DNA of 64,000 nucleotides from Ceriagrion tenellum. Taxonomy: Eukaryota > Arthropoda > Insecta > Odonata > Coenagrionidae. The notes below the pieces were generated by a model. That model saw only the letters and a program-made list of their open reading frames with translations. It ran no database searches and was not told the origin of the DNA. Both the position numbers and the translations under genes were made by a program. The stretch spans positions 1,426,001 to 1,490,000 of the forward strand of contig OY720632.1 in the NCBI GenBank assembly GCA_963169105.1, given 5' to 3'. Shown one piece after another: positions 10,567-21,168 of the stretch (positions within the stretch are counted from its first letter, which is position 1; each line of letters begins with the position of its first letter).

Positions 10567-11575
10567 GTAAATTTCCGTTGTGTAATGAACAAAAGTGCCG
10601 AAGTTGAGCATATATTTGAAAATGCAGACATAGTAATTGGAACAGAGAGCTGGCTTGCAGACGATTTTTACGATGGCAAAGTTTTTCGCACAGAATATAA
10701 AATCTATAGACATGATTGACCCGATAGGACTGGCGGTGGAGTATTCATAGTAGTTAAATTGTATGTGAACAGTACCGCACACACAATAGACAACAATGGA
10801 ATAGAGAGCGTTTGGTGTAGCATTAAGCAACAAAACAAAAGAAATTTACATATACGCTCATTTTACGGGCCACCAGATTCCAAAATCGACATGTTGTACA
10901 AGTTAGAAACTCAATTAACATCATTTACCTCGAAAGGTAACAAAAGCGTGATAATTATCGGTGGGGGTTTCAACCTCCCGGCTGTAAATTGGTACACCGA
11001 TAGCTTTGAACCAAGTTCTAGGAAGCGTGATATAAGCAAGGCCTTACGTAATACGCTTTCACACCACTTTCTTACTCAAATAGTAAGCGAACCTATGAGA
11101 GGTAATAAAATATTAGACCTTTTAGATGCTAGTCACCCTACAATATTATAACATGTCAACATCCTCTTATGCATAAGTGATCATAAAGTTATTTTTACGA
11201 CTTTGAAAACAAGAGTAAATGCCACAGTAAAACCCATACGTAAAGCCTACTTATTTGAAAAATGCGATTACGTAAAATTAGGAGAGACAGTAAAAGCTTC
11301 ATTCACAAAACATGTAGCCACAATGAAGAACGAGAGCTCCAAAGTATCATGGATATATTTTTTTGGAAACACTACGTAAAGGAATCGATGAATATATTCC
11401 ATACAAATTCAAATGGTAGATTAAAGAACTTTGTTGGTATAACCACAAAATAAGGCGGGAGCTTGAAAATAACTCGCGCTGCTCTACGAAACTTCAAGAA
11501 AAAAATCCTTGGTGAATTTCTAGGTGAAAACCCCAAGTCATTCTGGTCTTTCGCGAGAGAGTTCCAGTTTCCAGT
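10567..11575 (+). pseudogene. CR1/L2-like non-LTR element, AP-endonuclease region
   Basis: The plus strand begins VNFRCVMNK, the conserved start of the apurinic endonuclease domain, then GTESWL, GGGVFIVV, SFYGPP, a GDFN-type motif degraded to GGGFNLPAVNW, ILDLL and SDHKVIF. Stops interrupt it after 11150. It ends abruptly near 11575 with no reverse transcriptase. The same family appears at 62865-64000, where the SDHKVIF region recurs and the RT follows. The Tigger-type end at 10564 abuts its first conserved residue. Confidence 0.8.
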
Positions 11576-11962
11576 GACCTATCTAAATTTTTTTCAAAAC
11601 GCCATTCTCATAATGTATTCGCGTTTCTCTCTCATACCGTGTATCTTTCTTCCCCTCGTTCAACTTAAATTTTCCAAATGAAGCTCCCTCGTCCAAGTTT
11701 ACATCGACTTTACAAAATGTAGCCCAAATGAAATGAGACGAATTGGCACTTTGGACATTCCACACTTTCTTGTTAGAGACCATGGTTTAGACATTTAATT
11801 TCATTCTCAAATTCAATACTAATGGACCTCGAGTATGGCATTTTATGTTGAATCCGTGGTCAGATAACTATCAAGTGTGGAATGTGCAAAGTGAAAATTC
11901 TTTTTCTACCTGTTAGTTCCACAAAATTAAGCCTGAAACGTTTAGTCCGAAACTTTAGTTAG
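11576..11962. other. No gene seen; small inverted repeat around CATTCCACACTT
   Basis: A segment near 11745-11770 (CACTTTGGACATTCCACACTT) recurs inverted near 11866-11897, about 100 bases apart. No coding motif is visible. Confidence 0.4.
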
Positions 11963-12460
11963 TTAGTTTTCAGTGGCCGAAAAAAATGCAACATCCAATA
12001 CTTGGAGGATATGAGTAGCATTTGGATGAAGACACAGAAATGTAATATCGTTAGCTTCACAGATTCTTATCATATCTGCACAAAAATGGCTAGATAAATT
12101 ATCCCCAATAACAACTTTTGTGCCACCAAGGTTATTTGCCCATGGAATCACAATTGTTGAAAACCAGTCCCAGAAGGTAATTTCATCAGACTATCCTGAA
12201 ACTGGCCTGTCATATCTAGCACACTGCACCCAATTGTCCCACATTTTTTCTGATTTGTATACCACATCCACAGGTAAATTGTGTCCACTCGCCATGCCCG
12301 CAAACATGATGGAAGTTGCAGATTTGGAAGAGTTCAAATTCCCTCAGGATATTTTGTCCCCCCTTAAATATGCACACTTTTCCACCAGGGTCATCTCCCA
12401 GGTTTGTCTTGTCATAATTAAGAATGTTGGGTGGAGGAATCCCATCAACTGATTTTCCTG
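11963..12460 (-). pseudogene. Tigger/jerky-type DDE transposase, decayed
   Basis: Minus-strand reading gives GIPPPNILNYDKTNLGDDPGG (about 12390-12450; first acidic region, Glu replaced by Lys after NYD), a middle block in shifted frames, then MIPWANNLGG, VVIGDNLSSHF (second Asp) and FLCLHPNATHILQVLDVAFF (third Asp). These are the three catalytic regions of the pogo/Tigger/jerky superfamily. Two or more frame breaks separate them and the N-terminal DNA-binding domain is not recognisable, so the gene is dead. Confidence 0.82.
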
Positions 12461-13646
12461 GCTGTTGAAAATATATCTATGGTAAATTCTGTTTACTGCG
12501 CAAATCCTTTGTTCATTTAAACCAAGTCTCTTGAAATGAAATATAGCTTTAAAAAAATATATATTGCAAATACATTTATATTGATACGTGAACAATTCCG
12601 AAGTGAAAAACAAACCATGGTAACTTAATACACAACATATGTTGCCATGAGGGTGACACTAATCATAGAGTGAGAGATTATGTACAAACTACCCGAGGTG
12701 AGAAAATGCAACCATATCTTACACTGTTGAGGATCAGTCAGTGAAAGAAAATGTAAGTTTTATAGGAGGAGCACGTTAATGCTAATTAATCTCATCATTA
12801 ATGCATGTTTGGGAAAACAGAATGCTGGAGCAATTTGCACGCTAGCTGCTGCTCTGAAGTCCTCTGAGCGAACAACATGCTCCCCTCATGCTTATTTCCC
12901 CTCTCCTCCCGCAAGCAAGCAGAGAAATAACCATATCTGAGATAGTATGTTCAGTTTCTGATGGAGCGCTCGCAGCTAGAAAATGGCGAACCACGACGGC
13001 AGTGGGAGCTATTATAGATGCCCATTACTGCTCTGGGATTCCTCAAAACTCACGTTTGCTTTTCCTAAGTTATACATTTATTTGATAAAATTTTGCATCG
13101 ACAGTTGGTGTATCAACTACAGACAAGTAACTCTTGGGGGCTACCTAACCATAAATGGTGTTCCTTGAATCGGCATACGGCAACATTTCGTACTAAAGAG
13201 CGCATATTTGTTGTATAACTTTCCTACCAATAATTGATAAAGAAAAATTTTAAAAAGATAGCCCCATAGTATCACTCATTGGCTTAATTAACTCAAAAGC
13301 TTGAGTTGAAATAAGCAAAATTTACTGATTGAGAAGAGTATGCAAAATAGGGGTGTACGGCATCCTCTTAACACCATTAACTCATATCTTTTCACCATCT
13401 CTATTTGGTCCTGTGAGTTGTAGTGCTATAATCTATTATGCCAAAGGTTACATTTAGAATTTCTGTGATTCACTTTGTTAGCACAACTTAAACCATGATA
13501 AACCATATAAAAAGCACCAATTCTATGGGCTGCCATTTCAGTTTTATTGCCATCGTGCACTATAGCAGATTTTTGCTTGAAAATAATGGCAAGGCCTTTA
13601 ATTATCTCTATCATCTCAGGCTTAACTTTGTGGAAGTTCATTTCCT

Positions 13647-13826
13647 AAATGAAAATGAAAAACTTTGTAATATTCCACCAATTTATTTTATGGTACAACT
13701 AGTTTCGTCGCAGCGGCGACATCTTCAGGTACTGGAGCCCGTACCTGAAGATGTCGCCGCTGCGATGAAACTAGTTGTACCATAAAATAAATTGGTGGAC
13801 TATTACAAAGTTTTTCATTTTCATTT
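13647..13826. repeat. Near-perfect fold-back hairpin, 86-nt arms, 8-nt loop
   Basis: 13647-13732 and 13741-13826 are reverse complements with two mismatches. The arm contains ACCTGAAGATG followed by a short stem (TCGC-loop-GCGA) and GATGAAACTAGTTGTAC. It lies inside the longer DDE transposon copy. A related fold-back with CCTGAAGATG and AAACTGGTTG is at 16879-17004. The transcript would fold strongly on either strand. Confidence 0.9.
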
Positions 13827-15825
13827 ACGAAGGCCTTTAATGGTTATTTTCGCAAGAGGAAAGAGATTAGTTTTGAGATCAGGCTTACACAAAGTGTTTC
13901 TTATTGCAAGACGATTGATTTGCTTTCCACTCTTTACAAGGAGAGGTCGAGTGACGGATGTTAAGGATATAGATGAATCAATGTTGGTCTGAAACAGGAG
14001 TACAAATGCTGACAAAATATCATGACTTTCTGCCCCTTAGTTCCAGGTTATTGAGAAAATTTCCACAATGCTATTTTGTCCCACTGTAATACTTTGCATT
14101 GCTGACATGACAGTCAGCATTCCTGCAATTTAAATAAACATGGTTTGGGAAAGGAAATATTTCTTTTTCATTATCCTATAATTTTCTTTTCCTGAAATGG
14201 AATTTCTTTCTCTCCCTGGAGTCGCTTCTTTAAATATGTCGTTCCATATTTGCTATTTACAAGCATCTTTTCAATACACTTGGCACGTGCTTTCATCTCT
14301 ACGCTTGCTTTAGACCCTTCACAATTGAAGGAAAAGCTGAGTAAAAATATTTTCCTTTGAGCACAATGTCTAGGAAATTCAAATTAATCACATTGCTTAA
14401 TGATAAATATTAACATCTTTGTCTACCGCAAGCGGCCTCCAGAAATTCCCACAACTGATCAGAGCTGTCTCTTCACCAAGAAGTATCCTTGGATATCAAA
14501 ATCAGAAAATTATCTGCCAATGACATTCCTTCTACCTGTGAATCTGTTTCCGGGCAAAGCATAGAATTCCACAATTGTCATAAAACTATCTCTAAAGGGT
14601 CAGTTGAAAATTCAGGAAATCCAGGTTGACAGCGAAAAAAAAACTGTAGTTTCTATTGTGCACTTGCGAGATAAGGCATTTTTTTTTGTTTTTTTCTGAA
14701 TCCTATTCGACCAAGGAAAAATAATCATCAGAGAGCTTCGATCCCACGCATTCAATTCAACATAGTTTTGACAAGAGCACCTTAAAGACTGTGGCCACAG
14801 CACCAGCTGACTGTCAGTGCGTAACAGAAAGCATTAGAGTATGATGGATCAGTAAAATGGAAATTACCTCATGAATCTGGGACTAATGGGCAGAAAGCTG
14901 TGACACTATTGTGGCAATTTTACTCCAATTTAAAATAATAATTGTTTTGTCTGCATCATTAACATCCATCACGCGATGTCTCCTCTAATTCTCGCCTTCT
15001 CAAACCTGCCGCTCATCTTCTCCTCCTCCCTCGTGCCCCAGAAACCATGGCTTCGTGTCACCGTGTGACCACCCTGTGCCAATCTCTTTGGTCACCAACA
15101 GCCGCCTTGTACGATCCAATATCAGTAGTTTTCCACGGACTGAATATTGCCAAAGGCAACCCCAAGACCCCTTTCTAAATGAATCCCAGTGAGCTCAGCA
15201 GTATTCAGAAACCAGATAACAGCCTCTGAAGATGAGCACCCACACTATGGCCTGAGAAACACACTGAACTCATTTCAGGAATCTAAATGACCACCTCAGA
15301 TCATTTCTCCCTAGGTGGACAGATTAACCGACAAATCCAAGGGAATGTCTCTCGTCAGCCATGGTCTCAGTTCTCTCTGAAAATTCACAAACCTTGATTA
15401 TGGCATTTGAACTCATTCTCACCCTCTCACTCTGGTGGAGTTACAGCCTGGTGTGGACCTTGGCATGGACTGGGTGGTTGCTTTCCACTGTTTTTTCTGT
15501 AAATCAGCCTATCTATTTCCTCATCTTCTCCATTCTTGGCCACATGCCACACCATATATTCAGCGGGGGATCCATTTCTGGACGGTGCTGAGCTTTGTGT
15601 TTTCCACCAGAGCCACTTTCCTAGTTTCATATTCTTGCATCACATTTTGGCCATGATAATGTCATGTATAGCTTAAGTGTAAGGGTTGTACCCCTGATGA
15701 ATTATTTAAATTGGCATAGTAGAGACAGTTTCTGGCCTCCGGTCGGTTCTGATTGCATGCTCATATGTTACTGTGACTAGTCTCTAATGTGCCTAGGTAA
15801 TGAAAGCTGTTCATGCCAGGCAAGA

Positions 15826-16878
15826 TGTCTCCGCCAAAAGTCAGGTCATGGGGTTTTCTTTGGTCCAGCACCACCAACATGGCAAGCTTATTTTAAATTC
15901 TTGATATTTTTAGGCCTATTTTGGCAAATTCTCTCTTCAAAATGCATCATTTTGCCTAATATCTGCCCATCTCCTTGCCACAATCTATATCTCATTGGTA
16001 TAATAGTGGATCTGACTTGATTTCTCGAACAGCATTCTCTCAAACCCTTGACTTTACATTTTAACCTAAAAATTGATCACTGTAATGGATATAAGCATGA
16101 TTTGATAGACGAAATATTAAGCCGTCTACCAAGAATGAGACAAAATGCTTATTACTTTGTTTTGACATTTGCATTTGGACAGTGGTTTAAAATTTCCTTC
16201 TTTGGTAACTACTCTTATAAAGTTATTGTCCCTTTCCCCAATTGCTAGTTTCATGCATCTTTTAATACCTCTATATCGAAAGCCAAATACATGGGAATTG
16301 CCTAAACTTCAGACCTGTCGTGGGGAACATGCATGACAGGTGTATGACTGAGCCTTAAAGATACTAGGATTTATCAGTGGCTTAATAGAATGGGCCCTTC
16401 TCTGGTTGGGCCACACCTCAAATGTGTCATGGTCATTTGGGAGAGGGGACTGAAAGATTTAACTTAAAGGAAAGCCGCTGGCAGTTTTTAAAAACATGCA
16501 TAGTACTGTGTTTCATAGATTTTAGAGGGATTAGGTTGGGAGCCACTGGAGATGCTGAGGCTACATGTTGAGCTTAGTTTGCTTGAGAAATTCAGATCAG
16601 GTATGTTTCCAAGTTTGCTCTTTTGATGCGGCTCTACATACATCTTTAGGTTGAACAGAAGCTATAATAAGAGAGCTACTGTGCAGGACCTCAAATTTCG
16701 AAAGCTTGGGACTGCAAGACTTGTGGATTCAGGGTTTTTCTCGATTATGAGGAATTTCCGGCAGGAATAATACAGCACACATTTATTTGAAGATGTTTAT
16801 GTGTTGAAAAAATAAAATTGAAATTAATATGTGGTTTCAGGCCTGATAAAGTGGAAGTGGAACATAACTGCGTTATGG
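15826..16878. other. No gene seen
   Basis: Short open frames (15787-16020, 16048-16248) show no domain motif; composition is uniformly A+T-rich. Confidence 0.4.
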
Positions 16879-17004
16879 AAAGATGAGCAGCTTCCACTAT
16901 GATACTATATATTACGACCAGTTTCACTTTTTACACCTGAAGATGCTGCTAAAAGCAAAACTGGTTGTAATTAATACTATCACAGTGGAAGTTGCTCATC
17001 TTTT
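16879..17004. repeat. Fold-back MITE-like hairpin with CCTGAAGATG core
   Basis: The left arm (AAAGATGAGCAGCTTCCACT... through ACGACCAGTTT) and the right arm (AAACTGGTTGT... through TGGAAGTTGCTCATCTTT) are inverted repeats of about 46 bases. Between them is ACACCTGAAGATGCTGCTAAAAGC. The core resembles that of 13647-13826. Confidence 0.8.
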
Positions 17005-17263
17005 CATGGTACAGTTAAGATTGAAATTACCAACGAATGGATAATAGGTCTCCGGACACTTTTTAAAGTAATCACATTTTCGAGTAGTGAAGATGAAAAC
17101 TTTGCTTGTACTCAAAGAAATTCAGACGAAATGTTATTCGTTATTAAAATATGACCATTTAAAATAGCAAAACTTCAATCTGTGTGAAAACGTGATTCGC
17201 ACCACTGTCATCTTTTGTCGTATGTTCGCCTCACTACCATCTTATCACCACTTATCTAATGTG

Positions 17264-17445
17264 TCGGCCCCGGTGGCGGCGGGGTAAAGTCGTCACCTGT
17301 TAACCCGAGGCTCCCGGGTTCGAATCCCGCCTGGTTAGATTAACCACTGCCCAGAACATGGATGTTTGTTTGTGTTAAATGAGTTAATTGTGAGAGGACC
17401 ATACGGTCCTAAATTCGCTCACAATAAACACAAATTATTATTTAT
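17264..17445 (+). mobile_element. tRNA-derived SINE, copy 1
   Basis: The head reads CGGCCCCGGTGGCGGCGGGG with an A-box-like GGTGGCGGCGGGGTAAAG, then a B-box GGGTTCGAATCCC at 17316-17328, about the tRNA spacing for a polymerase III promoter. A non-tRNA body follows (CTGCCCAGAACATGGATG, GAGGACCATACGGTCC) and an A+T-rich tail. The body recurs at 27326-27509, so this is a dispersed SINE, not a tRNA gene. Confidence 0.88.
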
Positions 17446-17479
17446 ATTGTTACTTTAGTAACATTCCCCTCCGAGTGCT

Positions 17480-19075
17480 CGGCAAGCATCGGGTTTCATT
17501 GCCATCATAATGACCGAGGACTTGAGAGGGGTTTGGCAGTTCTCGCAGCCACTTGCGACGCCCATCAGATTGGTGGCTACGCTTCGGTTGGGTCATGCTT
17601 ACGGAGTAGATGGAGGGACCCAATTATAATGGCCTTCTGCATGCGAGCTGCAAGTGACTCCACCTGTGCCACACAGGATGGAATGCACTTGATTCTCTCC
17701 AGGAGCAAGCCCTTAACTCCTCCGAGCACACCTATGAGGAGGACTACCAGTTTAACAATGTATCCTGGGTGCATTTGCCGAAGCTCAAAAAGCAGGTCTT
17801 GATATTTCGTCCGTTTCTCCGCCTCCTTTGCATCCATGTTCGCTTCAGCTGGGGCCAAAAGCTCTATCACGAACATGGAGCGTGAGTGGTGGTCTAGGAG
17901 AACGATATCAGGCTTGGTCACCCTCAACTTCCTGGTGGTAGAAAAGGAGTAATTTCACCAGATGGTGCATTTATCATTCTCCGCGATGGACTCAATATCT
18001 CCAGGGGCATACGGCAGCACAGGAGTAATGTCGATGCCAAAATGGTGTTGAAGATGGAAATATAACACCCGAAGGGCCGCATTGTGCCCAGCAATGTATG
18101 CTGACTTGGCGTAATAGCTACAGCTGGAGAGAAGGTGGCGCAAAGTCTGGCTGGGCTCGGCACGCCCTGCATCTCGTGTCTGCAACCTCCATCTTGAATA
18201 TAATGCGGTGGTACACGAGTCTGTTTATGACACGATCCTGGCATGCGAGGACGAAACCCTCGGTCTCTGACTTTAGACCAGCGGAGCGGAGGAAGGCAAA
18301 CGTCAGCTCCTTTGATAGCCTCTGCTTCTCCATGTTTCGATAGAAACATCCATACATGGGCTTAGCGGTGTGTGCCTTGAGCAAGGTGTTCTGCTCGGCC
18401 TTTTTAATTTCGAGCTTAAGGACGTCTGCCTTCAACGACAATATGGACTTGCCGTTGTTGCTACCATCTGATTTTAGGTCAAAGTCCATACTGGTTTCGT
18501 CCGCTGCCCTCTTGGCTGCCTGGAAGAGAAACTCCGGCACTTTCGTGGTCTCTTACGAGACTGAGCAGGGGGTCTCTGCTTTTGAGCACACGGCATGCTG
18601 TTCCAAGGACAACTCTGTTGTGGAGACACTCCAGGCTCAACAGACCTCTACCACCTACACTGCAAGGGAGATACAGTCTGGCGACTGAAGATTTCGGATG
18701 ATGACTTCTGCAGATCGTCATCATCTTCCTCGTTCCCCTGTCGAGGTTCTGCAACTCGTTGACGTTCAATTTTATGCTTCCAAAGGTGTACAGCAGTGTG
18801 GGAACCGCGGACATGTTCGTGGTGAGAAACTTGTTCTTGCCAGACAGCTTAGAACTCCAGATTTTCCTGAGAGTCTGTCTGTACTTGGCGGTGACTCTCT
18901 CCTTCACTGCTGCAACCTCCTGCATTTGGCTTCGGGGGACGCCTAGATATTCGTAGCTGTCATCGCCCTTGAGGTGGCGAATGGCGCTCCCGTCAACGAG
19001 GTGAACGTCTTCCTTGTTCTCCGAGAATCTTCCTCTCGCCAGGTGGATGGATGCACACTCTCCTACCTTAGATTT
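17480..19075 (-). pseudogene. R2/NeSL-like non-LTR element, 3' part: RT C-terminus, zinc knuckle, restriction-like endonuclease
   Basis: The minus strand gives GECASIHLARGRF and SYEYLGVP (end of RT), a thumb-like region with LDRGTRKMMTICRSHHPKS and LYLPCSVGGRGLLSLE (about 18650-18750), KPMYGCFYR, a CRAC...HLLSSC zinc knuckle (about 18120-18180), then KPDIVLLDHHSRSMFVIELL and KYQDL (17790-17925), fitting a PD-(D/E)xK restriction-like endonuclease. This order is that of R2/R4/NeSL-type elements. Frames change several times (near 18480, 18120 and 17925), so it is inactive. The matching 5' part lies at 21169-22475. Confidence 0.78.
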
Positions 19076-19209
19076 GTTCTCTTTATACCTTTATCTACAG
19101 TCTGCGACATTATGGATCTGCATCGCTGATTACAGAAGTTCTCTTTGCTTGTTTCTTCATGGTACACACATTCATGGCACCAGTGGTTTCACTGTCTTTG
19201 GGTTTCTGC

Positions 19210-20500
19210 ATTGGTGATAGTAATAATATGTAATAATAATTTATTTTCCCCAATTGACAATATACATAGGAAGGTACATAATATCATACAGTTTGCAATT
19301 GTATAGGGTACGTCAATAATCTGTTGGCTTAAAAATGGCTTCCTGAAAGCACAAAGAAAAAGGAAAAGAAAAATGTGCATGGAAATGCATTTGAAGACAT
19401 AACATACATTCAAATATTACCCCAAGTTGAGATAATAAACTAACAGTAATCACTTAGTCAGACTTTCTCTGTCAAGAATTCATTGTGTGAATAGAAGGAC
19501 TTCATCAACAAATTATTATTTTACTTTTTTTTAACTAATGATGCATTAAGTTGATTTGATGCTCTTTCGGGGAGTGAGTTGTACATTTTTGTTCCCATTG
19601 CGAATACACTGTTACTAAATATTTTAGAATTGTGGTGTGTTACAGATTTAATTTTTATTTTTAGTAGCATATGAATGAATGTTGTCGTTGAACTTGAGAA
19701 GATGAAGATTATTTTTCACAATTACAACTGTACAGAAAATATACAAACATGGCACAGTTAAAATATTTAATTTTACGAATAAAGGTCTGCGAGGAGCAGT
19801 GAAGGGGACTCCCATCATGCTTCTTATCACCTTTATCTGAATAAAAATAAATTTCTGGAGTAGACTCACGGAAATTTCATGTGGTAAATGACAGAATTCA
19901 GCTTGGTATGTATTTAAATTAGTTACATGGAGAGACCAGCTGCCAGTATGTTGAATGTGTAATCCCAAAAATTTAGTATGTGATGTGAAAGATATGGCAA
20001 TATAATTCAGTGAAAAATTTTGAAAATTGTGTGTGCTGGGATGGTTAATGATGAGAGCTTGAGTTTTGCTACAATTAAGTTTCAGTTTATTGTCACCACT
20101 CCAGTTCCAGATTTTGTCCATTAATTGTTGCGAATTATACAAGAGGGTGTCCAAGCTCTTGTCTGAGATTATGAAATTCGTATCATCAGCATACAGTATT
20201 GATTTTACGTTGGTGCTCTCATTGATAGAAGGTAAAGCATTGACAGATAACATGAATGGGATAGGACCTTAACTTGATCCTTGAGGTACATACTCCTGTT
20301 GTGATTTTGCATGGGTCAGAGATATATTTTTCATTTCTCAGAGAAATTTCCACTCTCTGAGATCTTCCTGTTAAATTGATAAGCACAGAACAAAAATAAG
20401 CACCTTTTTTTAGAAAGAATATCTTTATCTACTTTTCCCCCTCACTCGAGTTCTGACTGATATTAGGTGGTGTATGTTGAAAATGACAGGGTACTGAGGT
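19210..20500 (-). pseudogene. Jockey/CR1-type reverse transcriptase fragment
   Basis: A 201-codon minus-strand frame (19648-20253) carries SILYADDTNFIISD, the RT active-site motif, then LKLNCSKTQALIIN, TKFLGLHI and a thumb-like segment ending VKNNLHLLKFN. Upstream, after a shift, GRSQRVE-like residues occur near 20280-20400. The 3' non-coding part reaches about 19210. It is 5'-truncated and sits in the gap of the R2/NeSL-like element on the same strand. It resembles, but does not match, the RT at 41299-42055. Confidence 0.75.
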
Positions 20501-21168
20501 ATACATGAGAGAAGAATTCACTAACATTCATGAACTTCACTTTTTGATTAATTGTAATCAGCAACAATGATATGGTTGGTGTCTACATATTCAAAAAGAC
20601 CTTTGCTGATGCAGTTTCCTGCCATGGTTTGTTAAGATATTTTTTTTCCCTGGGGACCATGTGCAACGTTCGAAATCTCAATAATTTTCCCTTTTAGAAA
20701 TTTTGTATTTTCAAATATTGCCATATATTTGGTGTAGGCATTTCGTTTGTACCGACAATTGTGCTTTGTATGATCAAAACTGTATTTTTATGCCTTTCAT
20801 TACTTGTTTCTATGGTATATCCCTCAAGATGACTGCTAATGCGCTAGGTGCTTGATGTTGGTCATTAACTCCATTCATAGATAATATTGATTTTCCATTT
20901 CATCATTACTTATCATGTAAAATTTATTTGGGCCAATATAATAATGTCCAAGTTTTCCGGCATTTACAGTAAATAACATATTGTTTCCTGAGCATAATTA
21001 CCAAATTCCCATGAGTGCTCTTTACTTTCCTCTTCATAACAATCCTATCCTAATACAATCCATGAAATTGGAAACTTACAACTAATGGAACTGAGAAGTA
21101 TACAAATATAGTCCTGTATTTGCGTGGTAGCAAGAATTTCTTGCCTCTGAATGATAATAAATTGAGTC
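20501..21168. other. No gene seen
   Basis: A+T-rich spacer without recognisable repeats or coding motifs. Confidence 0.4.

Larger units (their letters stand above)
11963..15825 (-). mobile_element. Right, longer copy of the DDE DNA transposon
   Basis: On the minus strand this copy runs from the non-coding arm (15825-14127, matching 1-1690) through about 2 kb absent from the left copy, into a transposase relic at 12460-11963. The left copy joins the arm directly to the last transposase block, so it is an internal-deletion derivative. The outer terminus cannot be placed because the left copy is cut by the window edge. Confidence 0.8.

Noticed and set aside
10483..10833. 116-codon minus-strand frame
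   Set aside because: Antisense to the AP-endonuclease codons on the plus strand, which carry the recognisable motifs.
17035..17180. Paired copy with 27820-27960 as a defined element
   Set aside because: Similarity is clear only over about 25 bases around GGTCTCYGGACAC; too short to define an element.
17264..17340. Possible functional tRNA gene (A and B boxes present)
   Set aside because: The acceptor and anticodon stems do not pair convincingly and the same head plus a non-tRNA body recurs at 27326-27509, so it is a SINE.
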